This document shows positions 41,092 to 50,070 of a stretch of 64,000 bases of DNA, piece after piece (position 1 is the stretch's first letter; every line of letters starts with the position of its first letter). The stretch spans positions 248,001-312,000 of the forward strand of contig NZ_JZUE01000004.1 in assembly GCF_000969605.1 (NCBI RefSeq), written 5' to 3'. The notes under the pieces were generated by a model. The model was not told the origin of the DNA. It worked only from the letters and a program-made list of their open reading frames with translations, and made no database searches. Origin of the DNA: Aquincola tertiaricarbonis. Lineage in GTDB: Bacteria; Pseudomonadota; Gammaproteobacteria; Burkholderiales; Burkholderiaceae_C. A program made the translations under genes and the position numbers.

Positions 41092-43239
41092 ATGCTCATC
41101 GCATCCTTCGCCTGCCGCCTGCGGCCGGCCCCCGTGCCGCTGGTCCTGGCGGCCAGCCTTCTTTCATGCGCCCACGCCGCCCGGGCCCAGCCGGCGGAAA
41201 CACCGTCACAGGCCATCGAGGTCGTCGGCCGCAGCCAGTCGGGCGCCTACCACGGCGCCGAGGCCACCGGCGCCAAGACCGAACTGCCGCTGCGCGAACT
41301 GCCGCAGTCGGTGCGCATCGTCACCCGGCAGGCCATCGACGACCTGGGCGCGACCCGGCTGGACGAGGTGCTGGACTATGTAGGCGGTGTCTCGCGGCAG
41401 AACAATTTCGGCGGCCTGTGGGACAACATCGCCATCCGCGGCCTGCCCGGCAACGAGAACACCGGCATGGCCACGCTGCTCAACGGCTTCTCGTCCAACC
41501 GCGGCTTCAATGCGCCGCGCGACCTGGCCGGCGTGGAGCGCATCGAGTTCCTCAAGGGCCCGGCCGCCGCGCTGTACGGCAGCAGCGAGCCCGGCGGCAC
41601 GCTGAACATCGTGTCCAAGCGGCCGCTGTGGCGGCCGGCGCATTCGCTGGAAGGCTATTTGGGCAGCCACGGCCTGCGCCGCACCGCGCTGGACAGCACC
41701 GGCCCGCTGGGCGAGCGCCTGGCCTACCGGCTGAACCTGGCGATCGAGGACCGCGACAGCTTCCGCGACCATGTGCAGGCCAGCCGCCGCGTGCTGGCGC
41801 CGGCCTTTCGCTGGCAGCTGGACGACCGCACCACCATCGACTACGTGGGCGAGCTGCTGCGCCACCGCACGCCGCTGGACCGCGGCGTGGTGGCGGTGGA
41901 TAACCGGCTGGGCGCCATCCCGCGCAGCCGCTTCCTCGGCGAGCCGGCCGACGGCGACGTGACGGTGGACAACCAGACCCACCAGCTGATGCTGTCGCAT
42001 GAGCTGTCCGACCACTGGCAGGGCCGGCTGGGCCTGTCGGCGCGCCGCACCGGCGTCGAGGGCTACTCCACCGAGCCCACCGCGCTGCGGCCCGACGGCA
42101 GCCTGACCCGGCAGCGCCGCTACCGCGACTTCGATTCGTCCGACCTGGCGCTGCAGGCCGAGCTGCAGGGCCGGCTGCGCACCGGCGGCCTGGCGCATGA
42201 GCTGCTGCTCGGCTTCGAGACCTTCCGCTTCCGGATGGACACGCTGATGCTGCGCGCCAATCCCAGCGCCGCCGCGCCCTATGCGATGGACATCTTCGAT
42301 CCGGTGTACGGCCAGCCGCGGCCGGAGCCGCAGCCCCACACCAGCACGCTGGAACGGCAGCGCAACCATGCGCTGTACCTGCAGGACGTCATCACGCTGT
42401 CGCCACAGTGGCGGCTGGTGGCGGGCCTGCGCACGGACCACTACCGTCAGTCGCTGGACAACCGCCGCACCGCCACCCGGCAACAGCAAAGCCCGTCGGC
42501 CACCTCCCCGCGGCTGGGCCTGAGCTGGCTGCCCGGCCCGGGCTGGACGCTGTATGCCAATGCCGGCCGCTCCTTCCGGCCCAACGTGGGATCGGACGCC
42601 ACCGGCAAGTCCTTCCATGCCGAGACCGGCCGCTCGCTGGAGCTGGGCGGCAAGTGGGAAAGCGCCGACCGCCGCCTGGGCGCTACCGCGGCGCTGTTCG
42701 ACATCCGCAAGCGTCATGTGCTGACCTCCGACCCGTCGAATGCCGGCTTCTCGGTGGCCGCCGGTGCGGTGCGCAGCCGCGGGGCGGAATTCGACCTGGC
42801 CGGCCAACTGGGCCGGCACTGGCGGCTGAATGCCAGCCTGGTGTTCAACGACGTGGAGATCACCCGCGACCAGCTCCTGGAGGTGGGCGGCCGCCTGCTC
42901 AACGTGCCCAGGGTCAACGGCAGCCTGCTGGCCGTGTACGAGCATGGCCTGGCCCACGGGCAGCGCTACGGCATCGGCGGCGGGGTGACCTACATGGGCC
43001 GCCGGCTGGGCCAGGCCCGCACGCACGCGGAGGCCACCGCCGGCACGCCCGCCTTCGAGCTGCCGGCCTACACCACCGCCAAGCTCACCGCCTGGTGGCG
43101 CGCCACGCCCGCGCTGCGGCTGACGCTGGACGTGGACAACCTGTTCGACCGCGATCACTACACCAGCTCCTACAGCCGCGTGTGGGTCACGCCCGGCAGC
43201 GACCGCCATGTGACCCTGGGCCTGCAGGCCCGCTTCTGA
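41092..43239 (+). CDS. TonB-dependent siderophore-type outer membrane receptor
   Basis: A 715-residue outer membrane receptor. The signal peptide ends SCAHAARAQ. The plug domain has ELPLRELPQSVRIVTRQAI, RGLPGNENTGMATLLNG and VERIEFLKGPAAALYGSSEPGGTLNIVSK, the signature of siderophore receptors of the FhuA/FpvA class. The barrel ends DVDNLFDRDHYTSSYSRVWVTPG and a C-terminal aromatic (LGLQARF). No separate signalling domain is present. The ATG at 41092 is preferred to the GTG at 41044. It takes up a ferric siderophore or similar chelate. The downstream ABC-2 genes follow 15 bases later. Confidence 0.92.
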   Translation: MLIASFACRLRPAPVPLVLAASLLSCAHAARAQPAETPSQAIEVVGRSQSGAYHGAEATGAKTELPLRELPQSVRIVTRQAIDDLGATRLDEVLDYVGGVSRQNNFGGLWDNIAIRGLPGNENTGMATLLNGFSSNRGFNAPRDLAGVERIEFLKGPAAALYGSSEPGGTLNIVSKRPLWRPAHSLEGYLGSHGLRRTALDSTGPLGERLAYRLNLAIEDRDSFRDHVQASRRVLAPAFRWQLDDRTTIDYVGELLRHRTPLDRGVVAVDNRLGAIPRSRFLGEPADGDVTVDNQTHQLMLSHELSDHWQGRLGLSARRTGVEGYSTEPTALRPDGSLTRQRRYRDFDSSDLALQAELQGRLRTGGLAHELLLGFETFRFRMDTLMLRANPSAAAPYAMDIFDPVYGQPRPEPQPHTSTLERQRNHALYLQDVITLSPQWRLVAGLRTDHYRQSLDNRRTATRQQQSPSATSPRLGLSWLPGPGWTLYANAGRSFRPNVGSDATGKSFHAETGRSLELGGKWESADRRLGATAALFDIRKRHVLTSDPSNAGFSVAAGAVRSRGAEFDLAGQLGRHWRLNASLVFNDVEITRDQLLEVGGRLLNVPRVNGSLLAVYEHGLAHGQRYGIGGGVTYMGRRLGQARTHAEATAGTPAFELPAYTTAKLTAWWRATPALRLTLDVDNLFDRDHYTSSYSRVWVTPGSDRHVTLGLQARF

Positions 43240-43254
43240 CTTGCAGGAAGCTTC

Positions 43255-44001
43255 ATGACATCCACCCCCTCCTCCGCCCCGATGCCGGCCTTGCTCGCCA
43301 CCGGCGTCACCGCCGGCCATGGCGGCCGCCCGGTCCTGCAGGGCCTGCACCTGTCGGTCGGCGCCGGCGAGATCTATGCCCTGCTGGGCGCCAACGGCGC
43401 CGGCAAGACCACCACGCTGAGCCTGTTCCTGGGCTTCGTGCAGCCGGTGCAGGGCCGCGTGCAGGTGCTGGGCATCGACCCGGTGGCCCAGCCATCGGCC
43501 GCACGCCGCCAGCTGGCCTACGTCCCTGAGAACGTGGCGCTGTACGGGCAGCTCAGCGCCCGCGAGAACCTTGCCTACCTGCTGGACCTGGCCGGGCAAC
43601 CGGCAGCGCCGGCGCGCATCGACCAGGCGCTGGCCGATGCCGGCCTGCAGGCCGATGCCCATGCGCGGCCGGTGGCCGGCTTCTCCAAGGGCATGCGGCA
43701 GAAGGTGGCCATCGCGCTGGCACTGGCGCGCCAGGTGCCGGCGCTGCTGCTGGACGAACCCGCCTCGGGCCTGGATCCGCAGTCCAGCGCCGAATTCAGC
43801 CGCCTGCTGCTGCGGCTGCGTGCGCAGGGCGTGGCAGTGCTGATGGTCACGCACGACCTGCTGGGCGCCGCCGACGTCGCCGACCGCATCGGCTTCATCG
43901 AGCACGGACGATTGCGCGAGGAAGTGGCCGCCACCGGCTGCGAGCGCTTCGACGTGCGCCAACTGCACCGCCGCCATGCGGCGCAGGAGGCACGGCCATG
44001 A
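43255..44001 (+). CDS. ABC transporter ATP-binding protein (ABC-2 / export type)
   Basis: A 248-residue ATPase with Walker A LGANGAGKTTT, Q loop, signature FSKGMRQKVAIALALA and Walker B LLLDEPASGLDP, with the switch His in VTHDLLGAA. The variant signature FSKGMRQK is typical of ABC-2 exporters. Its stop overlaps the first permease gene by 4 bases, and a GCAGGAAG site precedes its ATG. Confidence 0.92.
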   Translation: MTSTPSSAPMPALLATGVTAGHGGRPVLQGLHLSVGAGEIYALLGANGAGKTTTLSLFLGFVQPVQGRVQVLGIDPVAQPSAARRQLAYVPENVALYGQLSARENLAYLLDLAGQPAAPARIDQALADAGLQADAHARPVAGFSKGMRQKVAIALALARQVPALLLDEPASGLDPQSSAEFSRLLLRLRAQGVAVLMVTHDLLGAADVADRIGFIEHGRLREEVAATGCERFDVRQLHRRHAAQEARP

Positions 44002-45476
44002 ACCAGGCCATCCCGCTGACCGAGGGCGGCGTCCGCCGGCAGGCATCCCCGGCCGTCGTGTGGCGCATCGCCCGCCATGAATGGCGGCTGCTGCGGCGCG
44101 ACCGCGTGGCCGTGCCGGCTTTGGCGCTGCTGCTGCTGCTGGCGGTGGCTGCGCTGTTCACCGCCTGGGAGCACCGCCGCAGCGCGGATGCCGAGCGCAG
44201 CCGCTACCAGGCCCAGGTGCACCAGGAGTTCGAGTCGCAGCCCGACCGCCACCCGCACCGCATGGTCCATTACGGCCACTTCGTGTTCCGGCCGCTGGCG
44301 CCGCTGGCGGCCTTCGAGGCCGGCGTGGACAGCTACACCGACCACACGCTGTACCTGGAAGGCCACCGGCAGAACAGCGCCAACTTTGGCGACGTGCGGC
44401 AGTCGTCGCTGCTGCTGCGCTTCGGCCAGCTCACGCCGGCCTTCGTGCTGCAGGTGCTGGCGCCGCTGGTGCTGGTGATCGTGGGGCATGCCAGCCTGGC
44501 GCGCGAGCGCGAATCGGGCACCCTGCGGCTGCTGCTGGCCCAGGGCGTGCGGCCGGGCCGGCTGCTGGCCGGCAAGATGCTGGCGCTGGCCGGCGCGGCC
44601 GGCGTGATGCTGCTGCCCGCTGCGCTGGGGCTGGGCGCGGCAACCCTGTCCGGCGCGGCGCCGGCCAGCCTGGGGCTGGCCTGGCTGGCCGCGTATGCGG
44701 TCTGGCTGCTGCTGTGGGTGATGGCCGTGGTGGCCACCTCCACCGCCCTGGCCCGCGGCCGCGACGCGCTGATGCTGCTGCTGGCTGCCTGGGCCGTGGT
44801 CGTGGTGCTGCTGCCCCGGCTGGCGGCGGAGGTGGCCGCTTCCACCCGGGCGCTGCCCACCCGCTTCGAGACGGACATCACTGTGGCGCGCGAGCTGGCC
44901 GCGCTGGGCGACAGCCACGATCCCGACGACCCGTATTTCGCCGACTTCCGCAGGCAGGTGCTGGCGCAGTACGGCGTGAGCCGGGTGGAGGATCTGCCGG
45001 TGAACTACAAGGGCCTGCTGGGCATGGAAGGCGAACGCCTGACCAGCGCGCTGTTCGACCGCCATGCCGCCGCCGGCTTCGCGCTGCAGGCAGCGCAGCT
45101 GCGCACGGTGGACGCGCTGGCCTGGGCCGGCCCGGTGATCGCGCTGCGCCGCATCTCCATGGCCGTGGCCGGCACCGACCTGGCCAGCTACCGCCGCTTC
45201 GTCGAGCAGGGCGAGCAGTTCCGCTACCGCATGGTGCAGGCGCTCAACCGGCTGCAGGCCGACAAACTGCCGTATGCACAGGACCGCTCCAGCCGCGACG
45301 TGCGCATCGGCCGCGAGCACTGGCACGGCCTGGCGGACTTCCGCTACCAGCCCGCGCCGCCGGCTGAGGTGCTGCGCCAGGCGCTGCCCGCGGCCGCGGT
45401 GCTGCTGGCCTGGCTGGCCGGGCTGGGCCTGCTGCTGCGGGCGCTGGCCGGCCGCCTGGGCAGGAGCGTGCGATGA
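43998..45476 (+). CDS. ABC-2 type permease, DUF3526-like (first of two)
   Basis: A 492-residue inner-membrane protein. The N terminus (VWRIARHEWRLLRRDRVAVPALALLLLL) gives one TM, followed by a large periplasmic region of about 120 residues, then a cluster of TM helices (LVLVIVGHASLARERESGTLRLLLAQG is the conserved ABC-2 element) and a second large loop before the final TM. This layout and the ERESGTLRLLLAQG motif are typical of DUF3526 permeases, which occur in pairs behind one ATPase. Overlaps both neighbours by 4 bases. Confidence 0.82.
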   Translation: MNQAIPLTEGGVRRQASPAVVWRIARHEWRLLRRDRVAVPALALLLLLAVAALFTAWEHRRSADAERSRYQAQVHQEFESQPDRHPHRMVHYGHFVFRPLAPLAAFEAGVDSYTDHTLYLEGHRQNSANFGDVRQSSLLLRFGQLTPAFVLQVLAPLVLVIVGHASLARERESGTLRLLLAQGVRPGRLLAGKMLALAGAAGVMLLPAALGLGAATLSGAAPASLGLAWLAAYAVWLLLWVMAVVATSTALARGRDALMLLLAAWAVVVVLLPRLAAEVAASTRALPTRFETDITVARELAALGDSHDPDDPYFADFRRQVLAQYGVSRVEDLPVNYKGLLGMEGERLTSALFDRHAAAGFALQAAQLRTVDALAWAGPVIALRRISMAVAGTDLASYRRFVEQGEQFRYRMVQALNRLQADKLPYAQDRSSRDVRIGREHWHGLADFRYQPAPPAEVLRQALPAAAVLLAWLAGLGLLLRALAGRLGRSVR

Positions 45477-46846
45477 GCGGCCTGATGCACGAGGCGCGGC
45501 TGCTGCTGCGCGCCCGCACCGCAGGAGCCGCGCTGGTGCTGCTGCTGGTGCTGTCCAGCCTGGCGGTGCTGGCCGGCAGCCGCGAGGTGGCCCGGCAGCG
45601 CCACCTGCAGCAGCACCTGGTGCAGTTGCAGCAGCAGTCGCTGCAGGCGCAGGCCCCGCGGCTGACCCGCAGCGGCGACGTCGGCAGCGCGGCCTACTAC
45701 ACCTTCCATGCCACCTGGGACCCGCCTTCCAGCGCCGCCTTCCTGGCGCTGGGGCTGCGCGATGCGTCGCCCCATGTGCTGCGGGTGCGCGCGCTGGCGC
45801 TGCAGGCGCAGCTGCATGAGGGCGAGACCTTCAATCCCGAGCTGGCCCTGGCCGGGCGCTTCGACTACGCCTTCGTGCTGGTGTACCTGGCGCCGCTGCT
45901 GCTGATCGCGCTGCTGCATGACCTGGTCTCGGCCGAGCGCCATGCCGGCCGGCTGGGCCTGCTGCTGTCGTTGCCCGGCGGTACCGGCCGACGGCTGTGG
46001 CTGCGCCGCGCCGGCTTGCGCAGCGCCCTGGCGGTGGCCTGCCTGGCCTTGCCGGTGCTGGCGGGCGGGCTGTACCACGGCTGCGGCGCGGCCACGCTGG
46101 CCGGTGTGCTGCTGGCCACCGCGGCGTACATGGCCTTCTGGGCCGGCCTGTCGCTGGTAGTGGCTTGCCGTGCCGCCGGCTCGGTGGCCAGCGCCACCCG
46201 ACTGGTGGGCGCCTGGGTGCTGCTCACGCTGCTGCTGCCCACGCTGGCCCAGTCGGTGCTGGCGCGCATGGTGCCGGTACACCAGGGCGTGCAGCTGATG
46301 CTGGCGCAGCGGCAGGCGGTGCACGGCGCCTGGGACGAGCCGCGCGAGGCCACGCTCGAACGCTTCTTCCGCAGCCACCCGCAATGGCGCGACACCGCGC
46401 CGCTGCCCACCGGCTTCCACTGGAAGTGGTACTTCGCCTTCCAGCAGCTGGGCGATGAGCAGGTGGCGGCGCAGTTCGCCGACTACCGCGCGAGCCTGCA
46501 GGCCCGCCAACGCTGGACCGCCTGGCTCGGCGGCCTGCTGCCCGGCGTGGGCCTGCAGGTCGCGCTGCACCGCCAGGCACACACCGACCTGCTGGCCCAG
46601 CTCGCCTACCAGGACGCCATCGCCACCTTCCACCAGCGGCTGCGCGAGCACTACTACCCCTACCTGTTCCGGGACGGCCGCTACGGGTCGGCGGACTTCG
46701 CGGCGCTGCCGCGCTTCCAGCCGCCAGCGCGGGCGGAGGATGCGCCGGTGGGATCGTGGCTGGGGCTGGTGCTGGCAGCGTTGCTGGCGCTGGCAGCGGG
46801 CGTGCGCTGCGCGGGCCAGGTGAGGATGTGGATGCGGACGGGCTAG
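45473..46846 (+). CDS. ABC-2 type permease, DUF3526-like (second of two)
   Basis: A 457-residue inner-membrane protein of the same layout as the preceding permease: TM1 (ALVLLLVLSSLAVLAGS), a periplasmic stretch with YYTFHATWDPPS, TM helices around LLLIALLHDLVSAERHAGRLGLLLSLPGG, and a C-terminal TM after a second soluble part. The two permeases probably form a heterodimer with the ATPase. The whole unit follows the TonB receptor gene and may move the same ligand or a lipid or peptide across the inner membrane; direction is not readable. Confidence 0.8.
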   Translation: MSGLMHEARLLLRARTAGAALVLLLVLSSLAVLAGSREVARQRHLQQHLVQLQQQSLQAQAPRLTRSGDVGSAAYYTFHATWDPPSSAAFLALGLRDASPHVLRVRALALQAQLHEGETFNPELALAGRFDYAFVLVYLAPLLLIALLHDLVSAERHAGRLGLLLSLPGGTGRRLWLRRAGLRSALAVACLALPVLAGGLYHGCGAATLAGVLLATAAYMAFWAGLSLVVACRAAGSVASATRLVGAWVLLTLLLPTLAQSVLARMVPVHQGVQLMLAQRQAVHGAWDEPREATLERFFRSHPQWRDTAPLPTGFHWKWYFAFQQLGDEQVAAQFADYRASLQARQRWTAWLGGLLPGVGLQVALHRQAHTDLLAQLAYQDAIATFHQRLREHYYPYLFRDGRYGSADFAALPRFQPPARAEDAPVGSWLGLVLAALLALAAGVRCAGQVRMWMRTG

Positions 46847-46942
46847 CAGCGCAAGGCGCCGTCCTACGGCCGATGCGGGCGCCGCACGACAGCGCCCGCC
46901 ACCGGTCTGCCGCACCATGCAGCACGTCTACAGGAGAACGAC

Positions 46943-47056
46943 ATGCTGGGATCTTTGCTGCGATTCGGAATCAAGATGGGCGTGCTGAGCTGGGTCTTCA
47001 AGAAGGTGACCGGCGCCGGCAAGGTTGCCGGCCGCGGCGCCCCGCGCCGCTACTGA
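46943..47056 (+). CDS. Small 37-residue protein, amphipathic and basic
   Basis: A short gene with a good ribosome-binding site (CAGGAGAA, 6 bases before the ATG). It encodes a hydrophobic N-terminal helix (MLGSLLRFGIKMGVLSWVF) followed by a Lys/Arg/Gly-rich tail ending APRRY. Length and site argue for real translation, and its codon use matches neighbouring genes. No family is recognised. It sits between the ABC-2 permease gene and the convergent TerC gene. Confidence 0.5.
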   Translation: MLGSLLRFGIKMGVLSWVFKKVTGAGKVAGRGAPRRY

Positions 47057-47076
47057 CGACCTGGACCCCGCGCGGC

Positions 47077-47772
47077 TCAGGCCGCCGTGGGGTCCGCGCC
47101 CGGCGCCGGCTGGCGGCTGGTGAGCCACTTGCCCACCAGCACCACGCCGATGGCGCCCAGGGCCGGCACCAGGGTGTGCAGCACATGGCGCTGCTGCGCC
47201 CAGTCGGCGATGGCGGGATCGGACACCGCCATCTCGCCGGCCACCCAGCCCAGCAGGCCCGCGCCCAGCGTCACGATGACCGGCAGGCGCTCCATCAGCT
47301 TGAGCAGCAGCGTGCTGCCAAAGATGATCAGCGGGATGCTGATCACCAGGCCCAGCACCAGCAGCGTCACGTTGCCCTTGGCCGCGGCCGCCACGCCCAC
47401 CACGTTGTCCAGGCTCATCACCAGGTCGGCCACCACGATGGTCTTGATGGCCGCGCCCAGGCTCGCATGGCCCTGCAGCTCGTCGTCCGCATCGCCGCCC
47501 TTCAGCAGCCCCACGCCGATCCACAGCAGCAGCACCGCGCCCACCAGCTTCAGGTAGGGCAGCGTCAGCAGGTACACCGCGAAGAAGGTGAGCACCACGC
47601 GCAGCACGATGGCGCCCACGCTGCCGAAGAGGATGGCCTGCTTCTGCTGCGCCGGCGCCAGCGAGCGCGAGGCCATGGCGATGACCACGGCGTTGTCGCC
47701 GCTCAGCACGATGTTGATGAGGATGATCTGCGCCAGCGCAAGCCAGAAATCGGGATGGGTCAGGACCGCCAC
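47077..47772 (-). CDS. TerC-family integral membrane protein (YjbE type)
   Basis: A 231-residue inner-membrane protein with about seven TM helices. Two conserved acidic motifs are visible: NIVLSGDNAVVIAMA in the first helix and ADLVMSLDNVVGVAA in the middle, the metal-binding sequences of TerC/Alx-like transporters. These proteins are linked to manganese export or metallation of secreted enzymes. It starts at GTG with GGAGG 4 bases upstream; a hairpin lies just before that site. Confidence 0.9.
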   Translation of the reverse strand: MAVLTHPDFWLALAQIILINIVLSGDNAVVIAMASRSLAPAQQKQAILFGSVGAIVLRVVLTFFAVYLLTLPYLKLVGAVLLLWIGVGLLKGGDADDELQGHASLGAAIKTIVVADLVMSLDNVVGVAAAAKGNVTLLVLGLVISIPLIIFGSTLLLKLMERLPVIVTLGAGLLGWVAGEMAVSDPAIADWAQQRHVLHTLVPALGAIGVVLVGKWLTSRQPAPGADPTAA

Positions 47773-47779
47773 GTTGCCT

Positions 47780-47807
47780 CCACGTTGTAGCCCCGCAGGC
47801 TACGTGG
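47780..47807 (-). promoter_or_regulatory. Hairpin between the kinase stop and the TerC start
   Basis: On the plus strand CCACG (47780-47784) and TAGCC (47788-47792) pair with GGCTA (47798-47802) and CGTGG (47803-47807), leaving a 3-base bulge and a 5-base loop. The stem contains the histidine kinase stop and ends beside the GGAGG site of the TerC gene, so it could act as a weak terminator or modulate TerC translation. Confidence 0.4.
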
Positions 47808-49266
47808 ATGCGCTGTCAGCAGCCTGTCCGAAAGCTGTCAGCGAGCTGACAGCCGCCAGCGGGAAGAACACGCTGAAGGTGTTGCCCACGCCGTCGAGGT
47901 CGTCCTCCAGCGTGATGCGCGCGCCGTGCATCAGCGCGATCTCGCTGACGATGGCCAGGCCCAGGCCGCTGCCGTCCTGCTGCGTGCCCAGCAGGCGGTG
48001 GAAGCGCTCGAAAATGCGCGCCCGCTCCGCCACCGGGATGCCGGGGCCGTCGTCGCTGATGGCCAGCCGGCACTGGCCGCCCTCGGCCGCGGCCACCCGC
48101 ACCGTCACCCGGCCGCCGCAGGCGCTGTAGCGGATGGCGTTGTCGATCAGGTTGTTGATCAGCTCGCGCACGCGGTCGCCGTCGGCATGGATCACCAGCG
48201 GCTGCGGCGCGCCCTCGAAGCCCAGGTCGATCTGGCGCTTGAGCGCCTGCGGCACCCATTCCATGCTGACCTCCAGCGCATGGGCATTGAGGTCCAGGGG
48301 CCGCAGCTGCACCGCATCCAGCGCGCCGGGCTCGTTGCGCGCCAGCGAAAGCAGCTGCCGCACCAGCCGCGCCAGCCGGTCCACGCTGATGGACAGCTGC
48401 TGCAGCGAATGGCGCACCCGCTGTGGATCGGCCTCGCGCTGGGCCAGCTCGATCTGCGCCTTCAGGCCGCTGACGGGCGTCTTCAGCTGGTGGGCCGCAT
48501 CGGCCACAAAGCGGTTCTGGAAATCGAAGGTCTTGCCCAGCCGGCCCATGAGGTCGTTGACTTCATCCACCAACGGCCGCACCTCGCCCGGCACGCCATG
48601 GGTGGCGATGGGGCTGAGGTCCAGGTGCGAGCGGCCGGCCAGCGCTCGGCGCAGGCGCTGCAGCGGCTGCAGCGCATGGGCCACGCCGAACCACACCACC
48701 GCGGTGGCCATCACGATGAGCAGCAGCTGCGGCAGCACCACGTTGGCCACCATCTCCCAGGCAAAGCGGTTGCGCTTGTGCAGCGTCTCGGCCACCTGCA
48801 CCAGCACCTGCGCCGGCGGCGCGGACGGCGTGGCCTCGGTGGGCATCCAGGCCACCAGCATGCGCACCGGCTCGCCCTGCAGCTGCTGGCGGCTGTAGCG
48901 CGGCGCGGTGTCGGTGGGCGGCGCTGCCGGCGCGGCCGCGGGCAGCTCCCCCAGGCTGCCGAGCACGGTGCCGTCGGCACTGGTCACGCGGTAGTACACG
49001 CGGTCGTCGGCATCGCCCAGCAGCAGGCGGCCCGCGGCATCGGACAGCTCCAGCCGCGCCTGGCCGGCGGCATCGTGCTTGACATGCAGCGCCATCTCGC
49101 GGCCCACCTCGTGCAGCGCGCGGTCGTAGGCCAGGTCGGAGAAGCGCAGCGCATTCCAGTAGGCCGCCGCCGAATCCAGCACCAGCAGCAGCAGCAGCGG
49201 GCCCAGCAGCCAGGCCGGCAGCTGGCGGCGCAGCCAGGGCTCGCGCCGGGCGTCAGGCCGGCCCAT
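47800..49266 (-). CDS. Sensor histidine kinase of an OmpR-type system (TctE/QseC-like)
   Basis: A 488-residue inner-membrane kinase. TM1 is near residues 18-38 (LPAWLLGPLLLLLVL); a periplasmic sensor of about 140 residues with a Pro/Ala-rich insert follows, then TM2, a HAMP segment, and HisKA with His259 in DAAHQLKTPVSGLK. The ATPase domain has NLIDNAIRYS, SDDGPGIP and GSGLGLAIVSEIALMHGA. The ATG at 49266 overlaps the regulator gene by 14 bases; a GTG at 49272 is possible. The signal is unknown. Confidence 0.9.
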   Translation of the reverse strand: MGRPDARREPWLRRQLPAWLLGPLLLLLVLDSAAAYWNALRFSDLAYDRALHEVGREMALHVKHDAAGQARLELSDAAGRLLLGDADDRVYYRVTSADGTVLGSLGELPAAAPAAPPTDTAPRYSRQQLQGEPVRMLVAWMPTEATPSAPPAQVLVQVAETLHKRNRFAWEMVANVVLPQLLLIVMATAVVWFGVAHALQPLQRLRRALAGRSHLDLSPIATHGVPGEVRPLVDEVNDLMGRLGKTFDFQNRFVADAAHQLKTPVSGLKAQIELAQREADPQRVRHSLQQLSISVDRLARLVRQLLSLARNEPGALDAVQLRPLDLNAHALEVSMEWVPQALKRQIDLGFEGAPQPLVIHADGDRVRELINNLIDNAIRYSACGGRVTVRVAAAEGGQCRLAISDDGPGIPVAERARIFERFHRLLGTQQDGSGLGLAIVSEIALMHGARITLEDDLDGVGNTFSVFFPLAAVSSLTAFGQAADSAST

Positions 49267-49927
49267 CGCCACGGTCCATCAGGTAGCCCATGCCACGCAC
49301 GGTGCGGATCTCGCAGCCCAGCGGTTCCAGCTTCTTGCGCAGCCGGTACACGTTCACCTCGATCGCGTTGTCGCCCACCTCGTCGCCCCAGCCGTAGAGG
49401 TGGTTGACCATCTGCTCCTTGCTCACCACGCGGCCGGCGCGCATCAGCAGCAGCTCCAGCACCGCCAGCTCGCGCGGCGACAGCTCCAGCGGGCGCTTGT
49501 CGAAGAACACGCGGCGGGCCACGGTGTCCAGCCGCAGCAGGCCCAGCTCCAGGTCGGGCGTGGTGTTGTGGCTGCGGCGCAGCAGGGCCCGCACCCGCGC
49601 TTCCAGCTCGGGCAGGTCGAAGGGCTTGGCCAGGTAGTCGTCGGCGCCCAGGTCCAGTCCGCGCACGCGGTCGTGCACGCTGTCCAGCGCGGTGAGCATC
49701 AGCACCGGCACCGTGGACTTACGCGCCCGCAGCCGCTGCAGCACCTCCAGCCCGCTCAGGCCCGGCAGGCCGATGTCCAGGATGGCGAGGTCGTACAGGC
49801 CCAGGCTCAGGGCATGGTCGGCCTGCTCACCGGTGGCCACCACATCCACCGCATGGGCCGCCTGCACCAACGTGCGCGACAAGGCATCGGCCAGCACCTT
49901 GTCGTCTTCCACCAGCAGTATGCGCAT
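49253..49927 (-). CDS. OmpR-family response regulator (TctD/QseB-like)
   Basis: A 224-residue regulator: receiver with VEDD at 6-9, Asp51 in ILDIGLPG, Thr in LMLTALD and Lys in LAKPF; winged helix with LSPRELAVLELLLMRAGR and IEVNVYRLRKKLE. It is co-transcribed with the kinase gene downstream. It is divergent from the GntR-controlled aminotransferase operon, but a 143-base gap with that operon's own operator separates them. Confidence 0.92.
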   Translation of the reverse strand: MRILLVEDDKVLADALSRTLVQAAHAVDVVATGEQADHALSLGLYDLAILDIGLPGLSGLEVLQRLRARKSTVPVLMLTALDSVHDRVRGLDLGADDYLAKPFDLPELEARVRALLRRSHNTTPDLELGLLRLDTVARRVFFDKRPLELSPRELAVLELLLMRAGRVVSKEQMVNHLYGWGDEVGDNAIEVNVYRLRKKLEPLGCEIRTVRGMGYLMDRGDGPA

Positions 49928-50011
49928 GGTGCGGCACCTTAACCCAGGCGGCGGCGCAGGGCGGCCGGGACCCGGTCACCCGCCGAGGGCCGGCAGCCGA
50001 GGCCCGGCGCC

Positions 50012-50049
50012 TTGGCAGCGCCTCAATTGTCCTATAGGATATATCCTAT
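50012..50049 (+). promoter_or_regulatory. Promoter with 16-bp palindromic GntR operator, aminotransferase operon
   Basis: ATAGGATATATCCTAT at 50034-50049 is a perfect 16-bp palindrome. TTGGCA (50012-50017) and TAGGAT (50035-50040), 17 bases apart, form a good sigma-70 promoter whose -10 lies inside the palindrome, so binding should repress. A copy with one mismatch lies at 61449-61464 at the other end of the cluster. The GntR/FCD protein encoded in this operon is the probable binder. Confidence 0.75.
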
Positions 50050-50070
50050 TCCGAGGACAGGACCGACTCC

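Noticed and set aside
41206-44046. 946-codon minus-strand frame opposite the TonB receptor gene
   Set aside because: Composition is that of a GC-rich antisense frame, while the plus strand encodes a full receptor with signal peptide, plug and barrel.
47773-47810. yybP-ykoY manganese riboswitch before the TerC gene
   Set aside because: The space between genes is only about 27 bases, too short for the aptamer.
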